Shown: positions 1 to 8,648, counted from the first letter of the stretch. The stretch: 29,138 bases of DNA from Pseudomonadota bacterium (GCA_023422955.1 JAFAGG010000108.1:1-29138); one strand, 5' to 3'. Made by a program: numbers and translations. The notes: generated by a model not told the origin, from the letters alone.

Positions 1-1290
1 CTCGATGTGCAGTACTACATCTGGAAAGCCGACATCACCGGCATCCTGCTGTTCGATGCGCTGCATGATGCTGCCGAACGCGGCGTGCGCGTGCGCTTGC
101 TGCTGGACGATAACAATACGGCGGGACTCGATCTTTATCTGGCGGTATTGGATGCCCATGACAATATCGAAGTCAGGCTCTTCAATCCTTTCGTGCAGCG
201 CAACTGGCGCGTGCTCGGTTACCTGACCGACTTCTCGCGGCTGAACCGCCGCATGCACAACAAGTCCTTCACCGCCGACAGTCAGGCAAGCATTATCGGC
301 GGCCGCAATGTCGGCGACGAATATTTCGGCGCCAGCAACGACATGGCTTTTTCCGATCTGGATGTGATGGCCGTCGGCCCCGTCAGCACACTGGTGTCGC
401 AGGATTTCGATCGCTACTGGTCAAGCCAGTCTTCCTATCCGCTCGATCGCCTGCTGGCGTCCGCTTCCAGCGAGGATGCCGCTGCCTTCAGCGCAGCGGT
501 ACAAGGCATAGAACAGACGGCTGCGGCAAAAACCTATCTGGAGACCGTTCGCCAATCCGAATTCGTCAAGCATCTGACGCAAGGAACACTGCCGCTGGAA
601 TGGGCGCAGACACGCATGATCAGCGACGATCCCGCCAAGGGACTGGGACTGGCCAAGCCTGAAGACATGCTGCTGGCGCGCATGAGAAATGTGCTGGAAG
701 AACCGTCCCGCTCACTTTACCTGGTTTCCCCTTACTTCGTTCCCGGCAAGCAGGGCGTGGAAGCGTTTTCCGCCATGGCGGCCAGCGGCGTCAAAGTCCG
801 CATCCTGACCAATTCGCTGGAAGCCACCGATGTCGCAGCCGTGCATGCCGGTTATGCGAAGCGAAGGAAACCCTTGCTGCAAGCCGGCATTGAGTTGTAT
901 GAATCGCGCAAGACATCGGAAGTGAAAGACGATGACAAGTGGGGAACCATAGGCAGTTCCTACTCCAGCCTGCATGCCAAGACTTTTTCCGTGGATGACG
1001 AACATGTTTTCATAGGCTCATTCAACTTCGATCCGCGCTCGGCCAATCTGAATACGGAAATGGGATTTGTCATCCACAGTCCAAAGCTCGCCCAACAAAT
1101 TGCCGACACGTTTGAAAACCAGGCTGCCAGCATGGCTTATCAGGTCGTACTGGAAAATGAATCGCAACTGGCCTGGGTGGAGCAGGCAAACGGCGACACG
1201 ATCAAACATACCGAAGAACCCGGCGTCACGTTTTTGCAGCGCGCTTTCGTCTGGCTTGTATCCAAGCTGCCGATTGAATGGTTGTTATAA
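1..1290 (+). CDS. clsC: ClsC-like phospholipase D / cardiolipin synthase (5'-truncated)
   Basis: A PLD-superfamily phosphatidyltransferase. ClsC-type enzymes make cardiolipin at the inner membrane by transferring phosphatidyl groups between phospholipids. The reading frame is open from base 1, beginning LDVQYYIW, which is a core family segment, so the true start lies upstream of the window. About 429 residues are present, against roughly 470 for E. coli ClsC. Both HxKxxxxD catalytic motifs are intact: H86/K88/D93 followed by GGRNVGDEYFG, and H325/K327/D332 followed by IGSFNFDPRSANLN. The intervening block SPYFVPGKQG and the LTNSLEATDVAAVH stretch are typical of the ClsC branch. TAA stop at 1288-1290. 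No terminator was recognised downstream. What remains open is whether it acts as a cardiolipin synthase or as another PLD-family enzyme. Confidence 0.85.
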   Translation, partial: LDVQYYIWKADITGILLFDALHDAAERGVRVRLLLDDNNTAGLDLYLAVLDAHDNIEVRLFNPFVQRNWRVLGYLTDFSRLNRRMHNKSFTADSQASIIGGRNVGDEYFGASNDMAFSDLDVMAVGPVSTLVSQDFDRYWSSQSSYPLDRLLASASSEDAAAFSAAVQGIEQTAAAKTYLETVRQSEFVKHLTQGTLPLEWAQTRMISDDPAKGLGLAKPEDMLLARMRNVLEEPSRSLYLVSPYFVPGKQGVEAFSAMAASGVKVRILTNSLEATDVAAVHAGYAKRRKPLLQAGIELYESRKTSEVKDDDKWGTIGSSYSSLHAKTFSVDDEHVFIGSFNFDPRSANLNTEMGFVIHSPKLAQQIADTFENQAASMAYQVVLENESQLAWVEQANGDTIKHTEEPGVTFLQRAFVWLVSKLPIEWLL

Positions 1291-1507
1291 GCGAGAGCAA
1301 GCTATCGTTGCGCATCCCTTTAGCAACATCTCCCGCTTATTTACAGAGCTCATCATCAACAGCCAATAACGCATAAGAAATACAACGTAGCCACTACTCA
1401 ATATGCGCTGAATGAATTTGGATACACGATTTAATTCGTTTGTCCTTCCCGATCCGGCCTTTAGCATAGCGACATCCATTTAACTCTCGCTCATTGCTTT
1501 CACGCCC

Positions 1508-2422
1508 ATGCCAGCCAGCGCACTCGCCGTTGCAGAAGCGGCTTTCGATACACTCGATACTTCTGCGAATCAGAATTTCGCTATCCGCCCGCTCAATGGC
1601 CCGCTGGGTGCGGAGATCATCAATCTCGATCTGTCGCAGCCGCTTTCCCGGCACGACTTCCAGCGCCTCCATCGCGCCCATCTCGATCATCACCTGCTGA
1701 TCTTCCGCGACCAGCGCATCACGCCGCAGCAGCAGATAGCTTTCAGCCGCCGCTTCGGCCAACTACAGATCCATGTATTGCACCAGTTCCAGCTGAGCGC
1801 TCATCCTGAAATACTGATCATTTCCAACATCAAGGAAAACGGCAAGCCAACAGGCCTGGGCGATGCCGGCCACTTCTGGCATTCCGACCTGTCCTACGTG
1901 GAAATTCCCAGCCTCGGCTCCATGCTGCATGCGCAGGAGTTGCCCGATGAAGGCGGCGACACGCTGTTCTCCAACATGCACCTGGCTTGGGACACGCTAG
2001 CTAACGAAACCAGGAAAGCTATCGATGGCCTGCAAGCGGAACACAGCTATCTCGCGCAATATGCCGAACTGCAGCGCCGCAATCCCTGGCGCCCCAACCT
2101 GACACCGGAACAGATCGCGCAGGTCAGGCCGGTTTTGCAACCCGTGGTACGCACGCATCCCGAGAATGGCCGCAAGGCGCTCTTCGTCAGCGAGCATTTC
2201 ACCACGCGCATCGCCGGCATTCCCGAAGATGAAAGCCGCGATCTGCTGGCACACCTGTTTGCGCACAGCACCCAGCCCGAATTCGTGTATCGCCATCACT
2301 GGCAGGAACACGACATGATCTTCTGGGACAACCGCTCGCTCATTCACCTGGCGGCCGGCTGTCCCGACCACAAGCACCGCAAGCTGTACCGCACCACGAT
2401 AGAAGGCGATCGCCCTTTCTGA
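1508..2422 (+). CDS. TauD/TfdA-family Fe(II)/2-oxoglutarate dioxygenase
   Basis: Non-heme iron oxygenase that couples 2-oxoglutarate decarboxylation to hydroxylation of a substrate. In TauD/AtsK relatives this releases sulfite or sulfate from sulfonates or sulfate esters. The protein is 304 aa, close to the usual 280-300. The facial triad is visible: H125 and D127 (in HFWHSDLSY) and H280 (in NRSLIHLAAG). R295, 15 residues after the distal His, matches the 2-OG-binding Arg of E. coli TauD (H255/R270). An in-frame TAA at 1481 with no other start after it fixes ATG 1508, although no good Shine-Dalgarno is visible. It is followed after 103 bp by a sulfonate-type ABC transporter on the same strand, so the operon probably imports and cleaves an organosulfur compound. 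Taurine, an alkanesulfonate or an alkyl sulfate are all possible; sequence alone does not decide. Confidence 0.9.
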   Translation: MPASALAVAEAAFDTLDTSANQNFAIRPLNGPLGAEIINLDLSQPLSRHDFQRLHRAHLDHHLLIFRDQRITPQQQIAFSRRFGQLQIHVLHQFQLSAHPEILIISNIKENGKPTGLGDAGHFWHSDLSYVEIPSLGSMLHAQELPDEGGDTLFSNMHLAWDTLANETRKAIDGLQAEHSYLAQYAELQRRNPWRPNLTPEQIAQVRPVLQPVVRTHPENGRKALFVSEHFTTRIAGIPEDESRDLLAHLFAHSTQPEFVYRHHWQEHDMIFWDNRSLIHLAAGCPDHKHRKLYRTTIEGDRPF

Positions 2423-2437
2423 TTCAACGACTGAATC
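2421..2437 (+). other. Intercistronic hairpin after the dioxygenase stop
   Basis: GATTCA (2421-2426) and TGAATC (2432-2437) form a 6-bp stem with loop ACGAC, overlapping the TGA stop. There is no following T tract, so it is unlikely to be a full terminator. It could stabilise the upstream message end or partly reduce read-through into the transporter genes. Confidence 0.35.
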
Positions 2438-2525
2438 GCCCGCTCCATTTCTAACAGATTCATTAAAAACTATTCGACTGGCGCTGTTACCGAACTGCGC
2501 CAGCCTCACCCTACCCGGAGGAATA

Positions 2526-3566
2526 ATGACTGCTTCCAGTCAAACGAAAAAAACGGCGCAAGCCTTGCGCAAAGCCATCGCAGGCCTGGGCGTCTTAGCT
2601 GCCTCACTCGCTATCGCAGCACCCGCTCATGCCGAAGGCAAGATCCGCGTCGCGCAGCAGTTCGGTATTGCTTACCTGATCCTCGACGTGGTCAACGATC
2701 AGAAGCTGATTGAAAAGCATGGCAAGAAGCAGGGCCTGGATATCGATGTCGAATGGGCGCAGATTTCCGGTGCCACTGCGATGAATGAATCGCTGCTGGC
2801 CGGTGCGCTCGATATCGTCTCCGCCGGCGTGCCGCCCATGCTGACGCTGTGGGACCGCACCCATGGCAAGCAGAACGTGAAAGCCGTGGCTGCGCTGGGA
2901 TCGCTGCCGAACTACCTGCTGACCAACAATCCCAAGGTCCAGACGCTGAAAGACTTGAGCGACAAGGATCGTATCGCGGTGCCGGCGGCTGGTGTCGGTT
3001 TCCAGTCGCGTACCTTGCAGATTGAAACCGCGCGTCTGTTCGGAGCGGAAGAATTCAAGAAGTTCGACAAGATTTCCGTCAGCCTCGCTCATCCCGATGC
3101 GACAGCTGCGCTGATTGCAGGCGGCTCGGAAATCAACACGCACTTCTCCAGCGCGCCTTTCTATTACCAGGCGCTGGCGGCCAACAAGCAAGTGCGCAAA
3201 GTGCTGAGTTCCTACGACATCCTGGGCGGACCGGCCACTTTCAACGTCGTCTATACCACGCAGAAATTCAACCAGGAAAATCCCAAGACCTACAAAGCTT
3301 TCTACGATGCGCTGACCGAGGCGGCCGACATCATTCGCCAAGACAAGAAGAAGGCTGCGGAAATTTTCATCCGCGTACAGAAATCCAAGCTGTCGCCGCA
3401 ACTGGTGCAGCAGATCATCGAAGATCCGGAAAATGATTTCACCATCTCTCCGCATCGCACCTCTGTCTATGCGCAAGAGTTGCAAAAGCTGGGTGTCCTG
3501 AAAAACAAGGCCGCATCGTGGAAAGATTATTTCTTCAGCGCCGCCTATTCGAACCCGGGGAGCTGA
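2526..3566 (+). CDS. SsuA/TauA-type ABC transporter periplasmic binding protein
   Basis: Periplasmic solute-binding protein of the NMT1/SsuA/TauA type, which captures aliphatic sulfonates, taurine or related anions and delivers them to the membrane complex. It is 346 aa. Residues 1-36 are a Sec signal peptide with basic n-region, hydrophobic core at about 17-33 and likely cleavage after APAHA36. The mature protein shows the family's pattern: the AQQFGIAYLILDVV start, the ATAMNESLLAGALDIVSAG stretch, and TLKDLSDKDRIAVP. A strong Shine-Dalgarno GGAGGA (2517-2522) lies just before ATG 2526. The stop is one base from the next gene's ATG, so it is co-translated with the ATPase and permease. Ligand unknown; the upstream TauD-family oxygenase favours a sulfonate or sulfate ester. 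Confidence 0.88.
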   Translation: MTASSQTKKTAQALRKAIAGLGVLAASLAIAAPAHAEGKIRVAQQFGIAYLILDVVNDQKLIEKHGKKQGLDIDVEWAQISGATAMNESLLAGALDIVSAGVPPMLTLWDRTHGKQNVKAVAALGSLPNYLLTNNPKVQTLKDLSDKDRIAVPAAGVGFQSRTLQIETARLFGAEEFKKFDKISVSLAHPDATAALIAGGSEINTHFSSAPFYYQALAANKQVRKVLSSYDILGGPATFNVVYTTQKFNQENPKTYKAFYDALTEAADIIRQDKKKAAEIFIRVQKSKLSPQLVQQIIEDPENDFTISPHRTSVYAQELQKLGVLKNKAASWKDYFFSAAYSNPGS

Positions 3567-3567
3567 C

Positions 3568-4455
3568 ATGACTGCCGCGCACACGCCGTTCCTGAAAAAC
3601 TTCGGCTTCGCCCGCAGCAGCGCAGCGCTTCGTCATCGCACGTCGGCACAACCGGCACCAGCCATGCAGGCATCGCAGGCAGCGGACAGGCCGCTGCTGA
3701 AGGTGAACGAAGTCAGCCTGGAATACCAGACCGAGCGGCAAATCGTGCGTGCCACGCACCAGGTCAGTTTCGATGTGCATCGTGGCGACCGTTTCGTCCT
3801 GCTGGGACCTTCGGGTTGCGGCAAGTCCACGTTGCTCAAGGCCATAGGCGGCTTCATCAAACCGGTCACAGGCTCCATCACGCTGAATGGCGAGGAAGTA
3901 GTCAAGCCGGGGCCGGACCGCATCGTGGTGTTCCAGGAATTCGATCAGCTCTCGCCGTGGAAAACGGTCAAGCAGAACGTGATGTTTCCGCTGCTGGCAT
4001 CGCGCCAGCTCAACAAGCGCGAGGCCGAGGAAAGGGCGCTTGCCTATATCGAGAAAGTGGGCCTGTCCAAGTTCGTCAATGCCTATCCTCATCAGTTGTC
4101 CGGCGGGATGAAGCAGCGCGTTGCGATTGCGCGCGCGCTGGCGATGCAGCCCAGCGTGCTGTTGATGGATGAACCCTTCGCTGCGCTGGATGCGCTCACG
4201 CGCCGCCGCATGCAGGAGGAATTGCTGGAGCTGTGGAATGAAGTGCGCTTCACGCTGGTGTTCGTCACCCACTCGATAGAAGAAGCCGTCATCGTCGGCA
4301 ACCGGGTCGCGCTCTTGTCGCCGCATCCGGGACGCATGCTGGCTGAAATCAATACCCACCAGTTCGATGCCGCCAGCCAGGGCAACGATGGCTTCCAGCA
4401 TACGGTGCAACGCATCAACCGCCTGCTTTTCAAGGAAGGACCCGTTTCCTCATGA
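3568..4455 (+). CDS. SsuB/TauB-type ABC transporter ATPase
   Basis: Cytoplasmic nucleotide-binding subunit that powers import with the neighbouring binding protein and permease. It is 295 aa. Walker A GPSGCGKST at 80-88, Q-loop Gln at 123 (VVFQEF), signature LSGGM at 177-181, Walker B VLLMDEP at 197-203 and switch His at 235 (FVTHS) are all intact. About 45 residues precede the conserved LLKVNEVSLEY start, slightly longer than SsuB. A later in-frame Met33 could be an internal start, but ATG 3568, one base after the upstream stop and preceded by GGGGAG, is the better choice. The final ATGA overlaps the permease start by 4 bp, which implies translational coupling. Confidence 0.92.
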   Translation: MTAAHTPFLKNFGFARSSAALRHRTSAQPAPAMQASQAADRPLLKVNEVSLEYQTERQIVRATHQVSFDVHRGDRFVLLGPSGCGKSTLLKAIGGFIKPVTGSITLNGEEVVKPGPDRIVVFQEFDQLSPWKTVKQNVMFPLLASRQLNKREAEERALAYIEKVGLSKFVNAYPHQLSGGMKQRVAIARALAMQPSVLLMDEPFAALDALTRRRMQEELLELWNEVRFTLVFVTHSIEEAVIVGNRVALLSPHPGRMLAEINTHQFDAASQGNDGFQHTVQRINRLLFKEGPVSS

Positions 4456-5324
4456 ACCCTGCCACCGTTCCGCCGATACGGCCCGAATATGAAAACGTAC
4501 TGGAGCCGTTTACCGAAGCGCCGGTCGCACGCGAGCGCCAACTCTCCAATCGTCTCTTGTCGAATGAATGGGTGCGCAAGGGCCTGATACTGTTTGTGCT
4601 GATGCTGGGCTGGGAAATTTTTGCGCGGTTGCAGGACAACGACCTGCTGTTTCCGACTTTCAGCGCCACGCTGCGCGCCTTCGCCGAAGATCTTGCCAGC
4701 GGCGAGCTGATTGCCAAGACCGGCATCTCGTTGAAGATACTGCTGCAGGGTTACCTGGGCGGCGCGGTGGCGGCACTGGTACTGACCACGCTGGCGGTCT
4801 CCACCCGTACCGGGCGCGATGTGCTGAGCATCCTGACGTCCATGTTCAATCCCTTGCCCGCCATCGCGCTGCTGCCGCTGGCTTTGCTGTGGTTCGGCAT
4901 CGGCCAGAACAGCCTGATTTTCGTGCTGGCCCACTCGGTGTTATGGCCGCTTGCGCTCAGCATGTACAGCGGCTTCCAAGGCGTGCCGCAGACACTGCGC
5001 ATGGCTGGTCGCAATTACGGACTGAGCGGCATTCCTTATGTGCTGCAGGTGCTGGTGCCGGCCGCCTTGCCGGCCATCCTTTCGGGCCTGAAGATAGGCT
5101 GGGCCTTTGCCTGGCGCACGCTGATTGCCGCGGAACTGGTATTCGGCGCGTCTTCCGGCAATGGCGGACTAGGCTGGTACATTTTCCAGAACCGCAATGA
5201 GCTGATGACCGACAAGGTGTTTGCCGGCCTGGCTACCGTGATCCTGATCGGCCTGATCGTCGAGAATTTCGTTTTCCGCACGCTGGAAAGAATCACGGTA
5301 CGGCGCTGGGGCATGCAGCAATGA
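4452..5324 (+). CDS. SsuC/TauC-type ABC transporter permease
   Basis: Inner-membrane permease of the binding-protein-dependent transport family, the channel of the sulfonate-type importer. It is 290 aa with about six predicted membrane segments (near 43-60, 92-116, 130-150, 154-173, 215-232 and 257-276). The cytoplasmic coupling (EAA-type) loop at about 182-216 reads LRMAGRNYG, then LVPAALPAILSGLKIG, as in SsuC and TauC. The start overlaps the ATPase stop (ATGA at 4452-4455). It is the last gene of the operon; the next gene, 30 bp on, is on the opposite strand. No intrinsic terminator is evident in that gap. Confidence 0.92.
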   Translation: MNPATVPPIRPEYENVLEPFTEAPVARERQLSNRLLSNEWVRKGLILFVLMLGWEIFARLQDNDLLFPTFSATLRAFAEDLASGELIAKTGISLKILLQGYLGGAVAALVLTTLAVSTRTGRDVLSILTSMFNPLPAIALLPLALLWFGIGQNSLIFVLAHSVLWPLALSMYSGFQGVPQTLRMAGRNYGLSGIPYVLQVLVPAALPAILSGLKIGWAFAWRTLIAAELVFGASSGNGGLGWYIFQNRNELMTDKVFAGLATVILIGLIVENFVFRTLERITVRRWGMQQ

Positions 5325-5354
5325 TGGCAAGCGCTACGGAATCAGGGATCTGCG

Positions 5355-5897
5355 TCAGTAAAGACTGAGGTGATTGAGGCTCTTGACCATGTAGCGCGCC
5401 TCTTCGGGATAACCTTGAAGGCAGTCGCGATATTCGGGCGCCGGAGCGCTTAACTCATAACCCAGCTTCATCCAGTAGCGGCAGGAATCCTGCACGGAAA
5501 CCAGCGCCGAGTAAGGCATGCGCCGCGCCAGCGCAAACTCCATCGCCAGATTGAAAAGCCATCTGCCCACGCCCCGGCCGGCCACGCGGCGCGACACCGC
5601 CAGATCGTGCAGATACAGGGTATTCGCATCGGCCGCGACAGCAAAACCGCCTTCCAGCGGCGTGACTGCGCCCAATAAGGATGGATAGGCAAACAGATAG
5701 GCGCAGGCACCCGCCTCATCCTCGGCAATCCAGCAGGTAGCGGGGGCTTGCTGCAGGCGCTGCAAAATCACTGCTTCGTTTTCCTGCATGGCAGGGGGAT
5801 AACTTTCTGCCTGCAGGGCATGGAGGGCGGGCAGGTCTTGTGTCTTCGCCAGGCGATACCTGCAACTATCCCTCGTCTTTACATCACTGCTATTCAT
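5355..5897 (-). CDS. GNAT-family N-acetyltransferase
   Basis: A 180-aa protein with the GCN5-related acetyltransferase fold, which transfers an acetyl group from acetyl-CoA to an amine. The central strand and acetyl-CoA loop are visible at about 94-114 (LYLHDLAVSRRVAGRGVGRW), with the R-x-x-G-x-G pyrophosphate loop at R104-G109. A C-terminal YWMKLGYE segment at 141-148 is typical. It stands alone and converges with the ABC operon. The start at 5897 is preceded by a weak GATGGA. The substrate cannot be predicted from sequence. Confidence 0.85.
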   Translation of the reverse strand: MNSSDVKTRDSCRYRLAKTQDLPALHALQAESYPPAMQENEAVILQRLQQAPATCWIAEDEAGACAYLFAYPSLLGAVTPLEGGFAVAADANTLYLHDLAVSRRVAGRGVGRWLFNLAMEFALARRMPYSALVSVQDSCRYWMKLGYELSAPAPEYRDCLQGYPEEARYMVKSLNHLSLY

Positions 5898-6199
5898 TCC
5901 ATCAAGCTTTCAAGCACGCGCAAAACAAGCGCCACGCGACATCATAAATCAGGGAGTGAAATGCGAGGCATGGCGAACATTTGCCAATAACGGCATCGGT
6001 ACACTTCCTGCCTATTTTTTCATCAGGCCGTTCATTAGCAATTTATCACTGTGCCTGGTACTGGCTTGACAAGCATTTGACGCAGGCAGGCAGGCGCTTC
6101 AGAATCGCGCCACCATCATGCACCGGTCATGATGCGCTCGTCCCGGTAAAATGCCGGACTAGCCGACTTGATTGCGGCCCACCAGGGATAGGAAAAGCC
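5898..6199. other. Intergenic region between divergent genes
   Basis: About 300 bp between the divergently transcribed GNAT gene and the zinc-ribbon gene, so it should carry promoters for both. A perfect TTGACA occurs at 6066-6071 on the plus strand, but no good -10 box follows at 16-18 bp. A short inverted repeat, CCGG-TAAAATG-CCGG, lies at 6143-6157. No gene is supported here, although the zinc-ribbon frame stays open back to 5981. Confidence 0.5.
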
Positions 6200-7261
6200 A
6201 TGAGCAAGACATTGCGACTCTCGGAAAGATGGTTCAAGCGCGGCCTGTGGCTGGTGGCGCTGATATTCGCGAGTTTCCTGATCGGGCTGGGCGGCACCGT
6301 CGTCGGGCATCTGCACAAGGTCGAGAAGCGGCCGACGATAGAAGACTTCGTTGATCCCGCTGCCGCAAAGCAGAACAGGGAAGCCATCAGGGAAGCGCAA
6401 GCGAAGGAGCGCGATACGGACGATGCGCTGGAGCAGGCGCGACTCAGGCTTAGGATTGCCGAATCCGACAACAAGGCTGCGCGCGAGACCTTCAGCAACT
6501 GGCTGGCGACCCGGCGCGCCACAGAGCGCAGCGAGCAGGATACCGAACTGGTAGAACGCACGCAGGCACTGGATGGGCTAAAGCAGAAAGAGCGGCAGAC
6601 GCAGGCCGAAGTGCAGGCGCTGGAACAAACGCTGCTCGATGTACAGCAAGGGGCGGCGCGCACGCAGTCGCGCCAGCGGGAAATGGAAAACGCGGCCCAG
6701 GAAGCCTTGCAGCAAGCCTGGTTCTGGCAGGAATTTCGGGTCTTCATGTATCGCCTGCTGCTGACCTTGCCCTTGCTGGCCGCAGCCGCCTGGCTGTTTG
6801 CCAAGAAACGTAAAAGCACTTATTGGCCTTTTGTATGGGGCTTCATCTTTTTTGCCGTATTCGTATTTTTCTTCGAGCTGGTGCCTTACCTGCCGAGCTA
6901 CGGCGGTTATGTACGCTACATCGTCGGCATCATTCTGACCTTCCTGGTGGGCCGGCAAGCGATACTGGCGCTGAACCGCTTCCTGGAAAAGCAGCGCCTG
7001 GCCGAGCAGAAATCCGAAGAGGAAAGACGCCATGAACTCAGTTACGACGTGGCCATGGCCAGGATTTCAAAAGGCGTGTGTCCCGGCTGCGAGCGACCGG
7101 TTGATATGAAAGATGCCAGCGCCAACCATTGCACTCATTGCGGACTGTGCCTGCATACCGCCTGCACAAACTGCCAGACTCGCAACAGCGCATTCAGCCG
7201 TTTTTGCAAGCATTGCGGAAAACCTGCTGAAGAGATTCCGCGTGAACCCAGGATAGCTTGA
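6200..7261 (+). CDS. Membrane coiled-coil protein with C-terminal double zinc ribbon, function unknown
   Basis: 353 aa. ATG 6200 is chosen because GGGATAGGAAAA sits just upstream and the protein then begins with a clean positively charged stretch before a membrane segment; the frame continues to 5981 but that extension looks non-coding. Visible parts in order: TM1 at about 15-35, a long charged Glu/Arg/Gln-rich coiled coil at about 55-175, TM2 at about 182-201, a KKRK cytoplasmic turn, TM3 at about 208-230, TM4 at about 238-258, a short coil, then cysteine pairs C294/C297 with C311/C314, and C322/C325 with C336/C339, which look like two zinc ribbons. The positive-inside pattern puts the coil in the periplasm and the ribbons in the cytoplasm. 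No catalytic motif is seen. It ends 76 bp before mntP, possibly co-transcribed. Confidence 0.8.
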   Translation: MSKTLRLSERWFKRGLWLVALIFASFLIGLGGTVVGHLHKVEKRPTIEDFVDPAAAKQNREAIREAQAKERDTDDALEQARLRLRIAESDNKAARETFSNWLATRRATERSEQDTELVERTQALDGLKQKERQTQAEVQALEQTLLDVQQGAARTQSRQREMENAAQEALQQAWFWQEFRVFMYRLLLTLPLLAAAAWLFAKKRKSTYWPFVWGFIFFAVFVFFFELVPYLPSYGGYVRYIVGIILTFLVGRQAILALNRFLEKQRLAEQKSEEERRHELSYDVAMARISKGVCPGCERPVDMKDASANHCTHCGLCLHTACTNCQTRNSAFSRFCKHCGKPAEEIPREPRIA

Positions 7262-7337
7262 TAAAATCCGGAACATTCACGCCGCGCATCCTGCAACTCT
7301 CGCAGATTTCTCCGGCCTCGCCCTTGTCACTCACATA

Positions 7338-7898
7338 ATGACTTTCACTTCCGTCCTGATTATTGCCTTTGCCATGTCCACCGATGCCTTTGCCGCCGCC
7401 ATAGGCAAAGGCGCCGCACTCCAGCGGCCGCGCCTGCGCGAAGCCTTGCGCACCGGCCTGATCTTTGGCGTTATCGAAGCCTTGACGCCCATCATCGGCT
7501 GGCTATTGGGCAAGGCCGCCGCTCCTTACGTGGAAGCCTGGGATCACTGGATCGCCTTCGTGCTGCTGGGCGGACTGGGCTTGCGCATGATTTATGCCGG
7601 CCTGTCGGGCGAAGAAGCGGATTGCGAAAAGCCCAGCACGCACTCGTTCTGGATACTGGCGGCAACCGGATTTGCCACCAGCATCGATGCCATGGTCGCG
7701 GGCGTCGGACTCGCCTTCATGGATGCCAATATCATCGTCACCTCGATTGCCATCGGACTGGCAACCTTCACGCTGGTGACTGCCGGCTTCATGCTCGGCC
7801 GCGCGCTGGGCGTTGTCGCCGGGCGGCGCGCCGAGATGATGGGCGGCGTGCTGCTGATCGGTATCGGCTGCCTGATTCTTTACGAGCATATCGGCTAG
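7338..7898 (+). CDS. mntP: Manganese efflux pump MntP
   Basis: Inner-membrane Mn(II) exporter that protects against manganese overload. It is 186 aa, the normal MntP length, with six hydrophobic segments arranged as two homologous halves. The conserved acidic residues are present in each half: D16 in FAMSTDAFAAAIGKG, E47 in FGVIEALTP, and D117 in FATSIDAMVAGVG, corresponding to functionally important sites in E. coli MntP. The Shine-Dalgarno is weak. E. coli mntP is preceded by a yybP-ykoY Mn riboswitch; the 76-bp leader here is too short and shows no such motif, so regulation must differ or act from further upstream. Confidence 0.95.
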   Translation: MTFTSVLIIAFAMSTDAFAAAIGKGAALQRPRLREALRTGLIFGVIEALTPIIGWLLGKAAAPYVEAWDHWIAFVLLGGLGLRMIYAGLSGEEADCEKPSTHSFWILAATGFATSIDAMVAGVGLAFMDANIIVTSIAIGLATFTLVTAGFMLGRALGVVAGRRAEMMGGVLLIGIGCLILYEHIG

Positions 7899-8021
7899 GT
7901 TAAGCGTCAAGCCGGGAAAATCTCACCGGATAAAAACCTGGCTTTGCTGGCTCATGCAGCTACGATGACATCTCGGCCGTCTCAACCGCTCCCACCCTTT
8001 CAGCGATTTATCCGCAGCGCC

Positions 8022-8648
8022 TCAATGGGAAACCATCAGGCGCAAGCCTAAGGCGATAAAGACCATGCCGGCCAGGCGGTCGAGCATGAGGCCGGCCTTG
8101 CGCCGGGTATTGAGCCATTGCCCCACCGAGCCGGAGAAGTAGCCAAGCAAGCTGAACAGGACCGCAGCCTGGAGCGTGAAGATAATGCCCAGCGCTGCGG
8201 TTTGTGCGTTGACGTTTCCGTTGGCGGGGATAATGAATTGCGGCAGGAAGGAAAGAAAGAACAAGGTCACCTTGGGATTGATGGCGTTGGCAACGACGCC
8301 CTTCAACATCAGCGCCGGCAAACTTTGCTCATTCACCTGCACCGCTTCGACCCTGGCACCGCCCCGGCTGCGCAGCGCCTGAATGCCGAGCCAGACCAGG
8401 TACAAGCCGCCGGCCATCTTCAGCGCGGTAAAGGCAAGGGGCGATGCGGCAATCAGCGCACTCACGCCAATCACCGCGAGCACGGTATGACTCAGGCAGC
8501 CGAGTGCGCAGCCCAGGCCGAACGCAATGCCCTGCCTGCGTCCGCGGGACATGCCCATGCCCAGCACCATCAGGTTGTCCGGTCCGGGCGAGGCAGTGAT
8601 GATGACGGCGGCCATGAGAAAGCCGGCGAATTGTTCTGCTGTCAGCAT
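8022..8648 (-). CDS. LysE/RhtB-family amino-acid exporter
   Basis: Inner-membrane exporter of the LysE/RhtB superfamily, usually exporting amino acids or their analogues. It is 208 aa, the normal length, with about six hydrophobic segments. The N-terminal family signature (ITASPGPDNLMVLGMG, residues 17-32) and the mid-protein AINPKVTLFFLSFLPQF are clear. It is transcribed divergently from the ModE-type regulator 500 bp away and converges with mntP. The start codon at 8648 has no strong ribosome-binding site. The substrate is not predictable. Confidence 0.9.
   Translation of the reverse strand: MLTAEQFAGFLMAAVIITASPGPDNLMVLGMGMSRGRRQGIAFGLGCALGCLSHTVLAVIGVSALIAASPLAFTALKMAGGLYLVWLGIQALRSRGGARVEAVQVNEQSLPALMLKGVVANAINPKVTLFFLSFLPQFIIPANGNVNAQTAALGIIFTLQAAVLFSLLGYFSGSVGQWLNTRRKAGLMLDRLAGMVFIALGLRLMVSH

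Noticed and set aside
5981..6199. N-terminal 73-codon extension of the zinc-ribbon gene
   Set aside because: No ribosome-binding site at 5981, composition not coding-like, and a good site precedes ATG 6200 just before a natural membrane-protein N-terminus.
7262..7337. yybP-ykoY riboswitch before mntP
   Set aside because: Sought because it is common for mntP; the gap is too short and the conserved elements are absent.
7907..7948. Hairpin after mntP as a terminator
   Set aside because: AAGCCGGG can pair with CCTGGCTT including a G-U pair, but the loop is about 20 nt and no U tract follows.
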